Origin: UBA6120 sp964495145
Lineage (GTDB): Bacteria; Bacillota_I; Bacilli_A; RFN20; CAG-826
Assembly: GCA_964495145.1 (NCBI GenBank)
Contig: CAZBUP010000037.1
Span: forward strand, 1 to 9,162
Direction: 5' to 3'
Length of the DNA stretch: 9,162 bases
Every line of letters begins with the position of its first letter. Position 1 is the stretch's first letter. Of the stretch, positions 1 through 5,572 are shown in pieces. The translations under genes and the position numbers were made by a program. The notes under the pieces are model-generated. The model was given only the letters and a program-made list of their open reading frames with translations. It ran no database searches and had not been told where the DNA came from.

Positions 1-4
1 CGAA

Positions 5-80
5 TGGTGGAGCTGACGAGGATCGAACTCGCTACCTCATCGTTGCGAACGATGCGCTCTCCCAGATGAGCTACAGCCCC
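5..80 (-). tRNA. tRNA-Ala, anticodon CGC
   Basis: Read on the minus strand, this 76-nt stretch folds as a complete cloverleaf. The 7-bp acceptor stem GGGGCTG/CAGCTCC contains the G3:U70 wobble pair, the classic identity element for alanyl-tRNA synthetase. The D arm has the usual AGCTCA...GGGAGAGC pattern, the anticodon stem is CATCG/CGATG around loop TTCGCAA, and the T loop is TTCGATC. The anticodon CGC reads the Ala codon GCG. Discriminator A73 and the CCA end (positions 5-7) are encoded. A TGC-anticodon tRNA-Ala can usually read GCG too, so this is probably a secondary alanine isoacceptor. A promoter lies just upstream at 93-121. Confidence 0.96.
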
Positions 81-92
81 AAACGCCATAAT

Positions 93-121
93 ACAATAAC
101 AAAAAGAGCATTCTTTTTCAA
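93..121 (-). promoter_or_regulatory. Promoter of the tRNA-Ala gene
   Basis: On the minus strand there is TTGAAA (116-121), a 17-nt spacer, then TATTGT (93-98). This matches the vegetative sigma-factor consensus in five of six and four of six positions. Transcription would start about 7 nt further on, only a few bases before the tRNA 5' end at 80, which suits a tRNA with a very short leader. Confidence 0.5.
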
Positions 122-129
122 TTATGATT

Positions 130-158
130 GCGGTTATTAACGCACATAATTAACCCGC
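130..158 (-). terminator. Weak hairpin after the TetR gene, possible terminator
   Basis: GCGGTTA (130-136) can pair with TAACCCGC (151-158) with one bulged base and a 14-nt loop. It lies about 20 nt past the stop of the regulator gene. No clear T tract follows on the minus strand, so intrinsic termination is doubtful and read-through into the tRNA gene is possible. Confidence 0.25.
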
Positions 159-180
159 TTTCAAAATTAACAACCACTCA

Positions 181-735
181 TCACCTTACCAGTCTTCCGA
201 TGAAGGCGTTCATCATCGCGGCCACCTCTTTGACTGGTTCACGGTGTTTTTTATTAATCCAAGCCAAAACCATCCGAAAACAGCCAAATGTTAAGAATAG
301 CGATAAATACTCAATTTCGGCCGGACTGCGGGTTCCTTTGAGTTGATTTTCGACATAAGCCTTCAATTGTGGTGAGTTAAGTAAACGTTTAGGAAATTCC
401 GGATCGACGCTGTTATTGACCAAAAGACGGGAAAATTCGACGTTTTCCTCCAGCATCGACATGATGACGATTAAAACATCGAGATTATCTTGCCGGCCCA
501 TTCCTTTCATTGAATCAAGATTGGTATAGATATGTTCAAGTATTTCCTCTTCCATTTCCCCCAGCAGCGAAAATTGGTTTTCGTAATAACGGTAAAACGT
601 CGAGCGATTGATGTCGGCAATTTCGCAAAGTTCTCTGACCGTAATTTTATATAGGTTCTTCTCTTTTAAGAGTTTAATTAAACTTTCTTTCAATAATCGC
701 TTCGTCAACATCGTCCGTTGATCTTCTTTGACCAT
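181..735 (-). CDS. TetR/AcrR-family transcriptional regulator
   Basis: A 184-residue one-component DNA-binding protein, close to the usual TetR length of about 190. The N-terminal domain is typical. A helix over residues 10-28 leads into the helix-turn-helix at about residues 32-52, which carries the family signature TVRELCEIADINRSTFYRYY, and then a helix-4 segment. The remainder is an all-helical ligand-binding and dimerisation domain; its ligand cannot be read from sequence. The start at 735 was chosen because GGAGG (743-747) sits 7 nt upstream. An in-frame ATG at 795 would add 20 low-complexity residues lying in the promoter region and has no such site. The gene is divergent from the MMPL transporter at 915, with palindromes in between, which strongly suggests that it represses the transporter and itself. 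TGA is its stop codon. Family assignment is secure; target and ligand are inference. Confidence 0.93.
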   Translation of the reverse strand: MVKEDQRTMLTKRLLKESLIKLLKEKNLYKITVRELCEIADINRSTFYRYYENQFSLLGEMEEEILEHIYTNLDSMKGMGRQDNLDVLIVIMSMLEENVEFSRLLVNNSVDPEFPKRLLNSPQLKAYVENQLKGTRSPAEIEYLSLFLTFGCFRMVLAWINKKHREPVKEVAAMMNAFIGRLVR

Positions 736-739
736 CTGT

Positions 740-747
740 CCACCTCC
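740..747 (-). promoter_or_regulatory. Ribosome binding site fixing the TetR start
   Basis: Minus-strand GGAGGTGG is a near-perfect anti-16S match. Its GGAGG core ends 7 nt before the ATG at 735. It decides for this start over the in-frame ATG at 795. Confidence 0.8.
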
Positions 748-777
748 GACATTTCCCGTTGCGTTTGTCCATGAATT

Positions 778-800
778 CAACATCGGATTAATCAATGTTG
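778..800. promoter_or_regulatory. Inverted repeat, candidate operator on the regulator side
   Basis: CAACAT (778-783) and ATGTTG (795-800) form an inverted repeat around an 11-nt centre that itself contains the palindrome GATTAATC (786-793). It lies about 43-65 bp upstream of the TetR start, where the regulator's own promoter is expected. The same half-site CAACAT recurs in the palindrome at 852-861. Candidate binding site for the adjacent TetR protein; inference from position and symmetry. Confidence 0.4.
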
Positions 801-842
801 CACATCAAGCCAAACCCGGGCAAATCATCCGCCACAAACGGA

Positions 843-870
843 TTGTTATCCAACATATGTTTATTATAAT
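843..870 (+). promoter_or_regulatory. Promoter of the MMPL transporter gene
   Basis: TTGTTA (843-848), a 16-nt spacer and a perfect TATAAT (865-870) form a good vegetative promoter. The start codon is 44 nt after the -10 box, leaving a leader of about 37 nt that includes the ribosome binding site. A palindrome lies between the two boxes. Confidence 0.6.
852..861. promoter_or_regulatory. Palindrome AACATATGTT in the promoter spacer, candidate TetR operator
   Basis: A perfect 10-bp palindrome sits between the -35 and -10 boxes of the transporter promoter, the standard place for a TetR-family operator that blocks RNA polymerase. It shares the CAACAT half-site with the inverted repeat at 778-800. 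The repressor role is inferred from position and the divergent regulator gene. Confidence 0.45.
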
Positions 871-901
871 TCTTAATGTATTGCAAATCGATACTTATCT
901 T

Positions 902-905
902 GGAG
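902..905 (+). promoter_or_regulatory. Ribosome binding site fixing the MMPL start
   Basis: GGAG lies 9 nt before the ATG at 915 and supports that start rather than the in-frame ATG at 876, which is only 5 nt beyond the -10 box. Confidence 0.65.
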
Positions 906-914
906 AATTTCATC

Positions 915-3611
915 ATGAAAAAAATGGCTCACTTACTCGTAAAATTTCGCTATTGGTTTTTAGGCATTATTTTAATTTTGACCGCCATCAGCGGCTATCT
1001 AATTACCCAAGTCACGGTTAATTACGATTTGACCGCTTATCTTCCGACTAATTCCGATATGAATGTCGGCTTGACAATCATGGAAGATGAATTCGATGAC
1101 GACGATCAAAGCACCATCAAAGTAATGGTAACGGGTTTAGAATACGACCAAAAAACCGAAGTGTATGATATATTGAACGATCTTGACTACGGAACGACGG
1201 TGACTTATGAACTCAATAACGATGCCTATAATTCCGGCGATAATACCCTTTATTACGTCACCGTTCCCGCCGATGCTTATTCATCGTTGGCCAAGGAAGT
1301 CTATGAACAAATCGAGACCATCTTAAAAGACTATGAAGCCCATTATGCCGGCGATGTGGTGGAAGCCCAGAGCAACTACATTGTGATGATGGCTTTGATT
1401 GGAGTCATCATCCTTTTCATTGTATTGCTGTTATTAAGCCATTCCTGGGTGGAGCCATTCGTTTTTATGTTCACGATTGGTTTGGCGGTGGTTTTAAACA
1501 TGGGAACCAACATTATATTTACTTCCGTTTCCAATATCACATTCAGCATTGCCGCGGTGCTTCAATTAGTGCTATCGATGGATTATTTCATCATGTTGAT
1601 GGATCGCTACCGGCAGGAAAAAATAAATAACGATTCATTGACGGCGATGAAACTGGCCTTAAGCAAAGGGGCGCAATCAATTTTTTCATCGTCATTCACC
1701 ACGATTATGAGTCTCCTTTGTCTCGTGTTCATGAGTTTTACCTTTGGCCTTGATATCGGTTTGGTTTTAGCAAAAGGCATTTTCTTTAGCTTAATCACCT
1801 CGTTCACGGTTTTGCCGACATTGATTTTGCTGTTTGAAAAGTTAATTGTTAAATTCAAAAAGAAAACCTTAACTTTTAAGATGGACAAAGTCGCAAACTT
1901 TGGTTATAAAGCCCGCTATGTCGTCATCGGGCTATTCATCGTTTTGATGGCGGGGGCGACCTATTTAAGTTATCAAGCGCCCATTAGTTACGTTATGATT
2001 CCGGCTACGCAAGATTACAAACTAATTGGAGCGGCTTTCCCGAGTGAAAGTCAAGTCGTCATCGTCTATGATAACGATGATGAGGAGGCCATCGCTTCTT
2101 TTGCCGAAGAAGCGCTTGCGCTAGATGCCACTTTATCGCTTGATGCCTATGCCACCAGCATCGGTTGTCAATTGGATTTAGAAGCCCTATCATCAACGAC
2201 GGCCATGGATGAAATGGTGATTAAAGGATTACTGAATAATTATCATGATGGCGAAGTGTCTAATCTCACCTTACATCAATTAGGTGACTTTATCGTCAAT
2301 GACATGGCCGCCAATCCGTATTTTGCAACCAATTTCACTCCCGAGATTTTGACCACGCTGACGATGATGGTGACCTATACTGACATCGTGACGATTTCTA
2401 CCCCTTTTGATGCCTCAACCATCGCCGCATTCACCGGGATGGACACGACCACGGTTTCTAATATCATGGCGATGGCCAACCTCGAACACGGGCTTTCGGT
2501 CGATTCGTTTATGTCATTATATGATTTCGTCGCCTACACGTTAGTTCTGAGCCAAGATCCCATGTATGCTTCCATGTTCGACGAAGCATCAATTTACCAA
2601 CTGCAACTGCTCGATGGCCTCATGGATTCCGCCCTAAATGAAATAAGATACTCCAGCGAAGAAATGGCGTTATTCTTGTCATCCATGACTTCCAATCTCG
2701 AGGCTAGTTATCTCGATATGGTTTATCTGCTTTATTCTGGAAAGACGGGTTACCAAGAAAGTTGGACCATTTCAATCGATCAATTTCTCACTTATTTAGT
2801 GACTGACTTCATTGAAAACGAAACCTATGCCTCGCTCTTAGACTCGAGTGCCCTTGTAGCGTTACAGGAAAATTACCATCTAGTTCAATCGGCAAAATCT
2901 TCATTAATCGGCTCGGATCATAGCCGGATGGTCTTGACGACTTCTTTTGCCCACGCCGATGAAGATTCATTGGCCTATCTTGATGAAGTGGCAAGTCTGC
3001 TTGAATTTCATAACATTGACTATTATCTCGTGGGCACGCTGGCCATGGCTCGGGAAATGAATGGTTCATTCCGGGCTGATTTAAATAAAATCACCATATT
3101 GACGGCTCTGGTTATATTTATCGTCGTGGCCCTGGCTTTTCGCTCTTGGTTCATTCCGTTACTATTGGTGTTGTTCATTCAAACTTCCATCTATTTGACA
3201 ATGTCAATCTCGTTAATCACCGGCAGCGGACTTTATTTTCTAGCTATTATCATCGTGCAAGCCATCCTCATGGGCGCGGCCATCGATTATGCCATCTTGT
3301 TTACCAGTTACTATCGAAACGCCCGACAAAACGACAAGATCCATCAAGCGCTGTCTAAAGCCTATCAAGGATCCATGTCGACGATCATGACTTCGTCTTT
3401 GGTTTTGATTACCGTCAATTTGGCGGTAAGTTTCATTTCGACCGATCCGGTCATCTCTTCGGTGTTACTAACGTTAGCCCAGGGCATGGCGATTGCCGTC
3501 GTGTTAACGATTATCCTTCTGCCACCCTTAATTGCGCTATTCGACAAAGCCGTGTTGGCTCGGGTCGGAACCCATCGGCAAACCAAACCGAAGCAAATAA
3601 ACGAACCTTAA
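915..3611 (+). CDS. MMPL/RND-superfamily membrane transporter
   Basis: An 898-residue polytopic membrane protein with the two-fold MMPL/RND plan. TM1 is at about residues 12-32, a first outer domain at 33-150, and a TM cluster at 155-313. TM7 is at about 334-355, a second outer domain at 356-724, and the last TM cluster runs from 726 to about 885. Both halves keep the Asp-Tyr pair characteristic of MmpL proteins, D223-Y224 (SMDYFIML) and D791-Y792 (AIDYAILF). In MmpL3 this pair belongs to the proton relay, so a proton-driven exporter of a lipid or hydrophobic compound is likely; the substrate is unknown. The second outer domain is about three times larger than the first because of three tandem helical repeats (residues 431-663). 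The tail is short, basic and cytoplasmic. Start 915 has a ribosome binding site. Probably repressed by the divergent TetR protein. The family is clear; substrate and physiological role are not. Confidence 0.93.
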   Translation: MKKMAHLLVKFRYWFLGIILILTAISGYLITQVTVNYDLTAYLPTNSDMNVGLTIMEDEFDDDDQSTIKVMVTGLEYDQKTEVYDILNDLDYGTTVTYELNNDAYNSGDNTLYYVTVPADAYSSLAKEVYEQIETILKDYEAHYAGDVVEAQSNYIVMMALIGVIILFIVLLLLSHSWVEPFVFMFTIGLAVVLNMGTNIIFTSVSNITFSIAAVLQLVLSMDYFIMLMDRYRQEKINNDSLTAMKLALSKGAQSIFSSSFTTIMSLLCLVFMSFTFGLDIGLVLAKGIFFSLITSFTVLPTLILLFEKLIVKFKKKTLTFKMDKVANFGYKARYVVIGLFIVLMAGATYLSYQAPISYVMIPATQDYKLIGAAFPSESQVVIVYDNDDEEAIASFAEEALALDATLSLDAYATSIGCQLDLEALSSTTAMDEMVIKGLLNNYHDGEVSNLTLHQLGDFIVNDMAANPYFATNFTPEILTTLTMMVTYTDIVTISTPFDASTIAAFTGMDTTTVSNIMAMANLEHGLSVDSFMSLYDFVAYTLVLSQDPMYASMFDEASIYQLQLLDGLMDSALNEIRYSSEEMALFLSSMTSNLEASYLDMVYLLYSGKTGYQESWTISIDQFLTYLVTDFIENETYASLLDSSALVALQENYHLVQSAKSSLIGSDHSRMVLTTSFAHADEDSLAYLDEVASLLEFHNIDYYLVGTLAMAREMNGSFRADLNKITILTALVIFIVVALAFRSWFIPLLLVLFIQTSIYLTMSISLITGSGLYFLAIIIVQAILMGAAIDYAILFTSYYRNARQNDKIHQALSKAYQGSMSTIMTSSLVLITVNLAVSFISTDPVISSVLLTLAQGMAIAVVLTIILLPPLIALFDKAVLARVGTHRQTKPKQINEP
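2205..2903 (+). repeat. Three diverged repeats inside the MMPL outer domain
   Basis: Protein-level repeats at about residues 431-490, 499-573 and 580-663. Each has an amphipathic helix, then a hydroxyl-plus-aspartate or -histidine stretch with a Phe-rich helix (LTLHQLGDFI, LSVDSFMSLYDF, WTISIDQFLTYL). Next comes a short x-x-Y-A-x-x-F/L-D segment (PYFATNF, PMYASMFDEAS, TYASLLDSSAL) and a closing leucine-rich helix. The DNA copies have diverged beyond obvious identity, so the duplication is old. The function is unknown; such loops often shape the substrate path or contact partner proteins. Confidence 0.6.
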
Positions 3612-3632
3612 ATACATAAATATTCCAATGAT

Positions 3633-3676
3633 AATACCCTAAATTCTGAACAATTAAGAAAAAAGGGTATTTTTTT
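3633..3676 (+). terminator. Terminator of the MMPL gene
   Basis: AATACCCT (3633-3640) pairs with AGGGTATT (3664-3671), followed by a run of seven T ending at 3676. The loop is long (23 nt) but AT-rich. It lies 21 nt after the stop codon. The T tract supports intrinsic termination of plus-strand transcription. Confidence 0.7.
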
Positions 3677-3745
3677 CGGCTCCATTGTATTAACAAGGAA
3701 TATCCTCACGACTTAATTAGTAACCCGTTAACTTCATGGTTGAAT

Positions 3746-3774
3746 AACGAAAAAGCCGGTCAGGCTATTTCGTT
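3746..3774 (-). terminator. Probable terminator of the 466-residue secreted protein gene
   Basis: AACGAAAAAGCC (3746-3757) pairs with GGCTATTTCGTT (3763-3774) in 11 of 12 positions around a 5-nt loop. On the minus strand the inner GC-rich stem is followed directly by five T, so the inner hairpin works as an intrinsic terminator. It lies about 30 nt past the stop at 3805. The two convergent genes therefore each have their own terminator in this 193-bp gap. Confidence 0.5.
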
Positions 3775-3804
3775 GGACCAAACACCTTAACGATCAGTCA
3801 GCAG

Positions 3805-5205
3805 TCAATTTCCATAACCCGGCGCCACGACAGTCGGGTTGGTGAATCCATAATAATATGGGCTCAGTGGGTTGCCTAACGGATTATCGTCTCCATAGTT
3901 GACCGCTTGAAAATGAATCTGCTTGATTGAATATTGCTGATCGGTATAGACTTCATAGAAATAATTTGGTTCGTGGTAAACTTCAAAACCATTGATGAAT
4001 AACGTATAGGCATTTCCTTGAATATGGAAGACAATGTTGAAGAATGGTAGATTATATGCTTCAAATGCCTCCCTTAACGTCGTTTCCGCATCACCGACAA
4101 CCGTAGTCGCATCGGGATCTTGAAACCCCCAGGTATAGGTCGTGTGCTCGGCATAATTGGTGAAGAACCGCCCGCGGTAAGTGTCGGTCCGTTCGGTATT
4201 CACACCGCCGAGCGGATCATAATTATCGCTACCCATATAACTTTGGATCCAACCGACCTCATTGTGTGATTCATCGCCCACATTAATCCAAGGGCCGATA
4301 TTAAATAAAGCATCCTCGTCATAAAAGATGGCCGAATCAATGAAAGCCGTCATTTGAATAATGATTTCATCATGAACCAATGCGCCAAATGGGGTCGCAT
4401 TCCAATTTGGGATTCCCAAATCATCTCGATAATTTTGCATAGCTAAGCCATTCCAGCGATACCACTTGTTGGGGTGACCCGCATATTCGCCTTGCGAATA
4501 GTTGTTGGTGGTGGTCGTCGGATTGGTGGCGAGCATGACCATGTCGTGCTCTTGATGAACCCAACTATAGACCGAACGCGCATACAAGGATTCGTTATTA
4601 TCGTCGTAGTAAAACTTGCTATCAACTTCATGATCGCAAACATAACATATTTCAATACTTTCAATCGTGACTGGATCTGCCGAATCGGTGACTATCGTCA
4701 CATAACCATAATCCGCCAAATCCGGATTCAAATCGACGGCAACCCCGGAAATCAAACTTGTACTATATAGTACGTCATCGTAATTCTCGAACAAACTTGG
4801 TTTGGCTTGGGCATACAAATCCCCACCCGAAAAGGTCACTCTGATGGTGGTCAAACCATTAAAAACGGACATGTTCATTAAAGTTCCGAGTGTCATATTC
4901 TCATAATCGGCTTTTAAAATGACCAGATAATCGTCAAAATCTTGACCAGCCGCCGAATAATAGAAAAAGCGGAATTGCTCGGTGTTGGTCGCACCATCAC
5001 ACAATAGGTAGCCTGAATTATCATAGACGATCGGTGTGGTCACCGACTCCTTGGTAAACGTTCGAGTAGCTTCGAAAGTCTCGGCTCTTAACCGGTGATT
5101 ATCACTTTGGTATTGGCCTAAAATGATAATGGGTAAGGCAAATAATAAGGAAAAAATAATGGTTTTTTTCACCCCAAGCGAGGTTTTGATAACATTTGGA
5201 TTCAT
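3805..5205 (-). CDS. Secreted protein of unknown function, probable two beta-sandwich domains
   Basis: A 466-residue protein I cannot assign to a named family. A hydrophobic stretch at residues 14-30 after basic residues K13-K14 is a signal peptide or signal anchor; there is no lipobox. Residues about 50-190 are strand-rich and end in a pattern (VTIESIEICYVC) common at the last strand of jelly-roll, carbohydrate-binding-module-like domains. C187 and C190 are four residues apart, and C69 is the only other cysteine. Residues about 280-445 resemble a concanavalin/LamG-like fold. The key piece is the strand pair around 390-410 (FNIVFHIQGNAYTLFINGFE), with the NG turn typical of laminin-G-like lectins. 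Many Tyr, Trp, Asn and Asp residues suit a sugar-binding surface protein. Start 5205 is supported by AAGGAG 9 nt upstream. It is single-cistron, convergent with the MMPL gene and flanked by its own terminator. The exported nature is well supported; the fold and ligand are inference. Confidence 0.8.
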   Translation of the reverse strand: MNPNVIKTSLGVKKTIIFSLLFALPIIILGQYQSDNHRLRAETFEATRTFTKESVTTPIVYDNSGYLLCDGATNTEQFRFFYYSAAGQDFDDYLVILKADYENMTLGTLMNMSVFNGLTTIRVTFSGGDLYAQAKPSLFENYDDVLYSTSLISGVAVDLNPDLADYGYVTIVTDSADPVTIESIEICYVCDHEVDSKFYYDDNNESLYARSVYSWVHQEHDMVMLATNPTTTTNNYSQGEYAGHPNKWYRWNGLAMQNYRDDLGIPNWNATPFGALVHDEIIIQMTAFIDSAIFYDEDALFNIGPWINVGDESHNEVGWIQSYMGSDNYDPLGGVNTERTDTYRGRFFTNYAEHTTYTWGFQDPDATTVVGDAETTLREAFEAYNLPFFNIVFHIQGNAYTLFINGFEVYHEPNYFYEVYTDQQYSIKQIHFQAVNYGDDNPLGNPLSPYYYGFTNPTVVAPGYGN

Positions 5206-5264
5206 TTAAGTATGCTCCTTCTTAATAAAAATACCTTATTTGTAACGAGAATATAAGCCTATCG

Positions 5265-5270
5265 AGTATA
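5265..5270 (-). promoter_or_regulatory. Possible -10 box for the secreted-protein gene
   Basis: TATACT on the minus strand, 59 nt before the start codon. The best hexamer 17 nt further upstream, TTAGCC, is a poor -35. Other AT-rich candidates lie nearby, so this is only a weak guess. Confidence 0.25.
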
Positions 5271-5459
5271 GAATTCTTTTACTTATTGGCTAACTTGTAG
5301 AATGCCGATGCAGGTCTCGATTCCGGGTCTCGGTATTATCGTTGCCTACGAACCAAACAACGGTTTCCAACTGGTTTGACCCGCGACAATGATTGACTGA
5401 CAAACTCAATACAAGGATCGGCTGTTTCTTACGAATGATTAAAAGACAGATCGGTCTTA

Positions 5460-5473
5460 TTCCATGCATGGAA
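5460..5473. repeat. 14-bp perfect palindrome
   Basis: TTCCATGCATGGAA reads the same on both strands with no spacer. It stands alone in non-coding DNA, 255 bp upstream of the secreted-protein start and about 50 bp beyond the operon terminator. Perfect spacerless dyads of this length suit a dimeric regulator site. No matching site was seen elsewhere in the window. Confidence 0.4.
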
Positions 5474-5521
5474 AAGAAAGTTCATATTCCTTAATCTGAT
5501 CGATATTGCAAGTATCCAAAT

Positions 5522-5552
5522 AAAAACGCCTTCGTAATCACGAAAGCGTTTT
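5522..5552 (-). terminator. Strong terminator of the lipoprotein operon
   Basis: A 13-bp stem (5523-5535 with 5540-5552, one G:T pair) closes on a 4-nt loop and is followed on the minus strand by five T. It starts 21 nt after the stop at 5573. A-rich flanks make it look usable in both directions. Confidence 0.85.
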
Positions 5553-5572
5553 ATCGATCAGGCGCAGATCAA

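Larger units (their letters stand above)
5206..5572. other. 367-bp non-coding region between secreted-protein gene and lipoprotein operon
   Basis: No convincing gene on either strand. Going left to right it holds several elements. AAGGAG (5215-5220) is the ribosome binding site of the secreted-protein gene, and a possible -10 box TATACT lies on the minus strand (5265-5270). Direct repeats GGTCTCG sit at 5313-5319 and 5326-5332. A small hairpin AAGAC/GTCTT lies near 5444-5458, followed by a perfect palindrome at 5460-5473. The operon terminator is at 5522-5552. At this length it could hide a regulated leader or a small RNA, but I recognise no known riboswitch. Confidence 0.6.

Noticed and set aside
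5..180. Integrated element using the tRNA gene as attachment site.
   Set aside because: The tRNA 3' end faces out of the window to the left, no duplicate of it was seen in the window, and no integrase is present.
736..795. Longer TetR protein starting at 795.
   Set aside because: The extra 20 residues are unlike TetR N-termini, and the strong GGAGG site belongs to the start at 735.
876..914. Longer MMPL protein starting at 876.
   Set aside because: The ATG is only 5 nt past the -10 box and has no ribosome binding site, whereas 915 has GGAG 9 nt upstream and gives a normal N-terminus.
5313..5376. Possible riboswitch or small RNA from GGTCTCG direct repeats and AACCA/TGGTT pairing.
   Set aside because: No known conserved core is recognisable and the stems are short. 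It was kept only as a description of the non-coding region.
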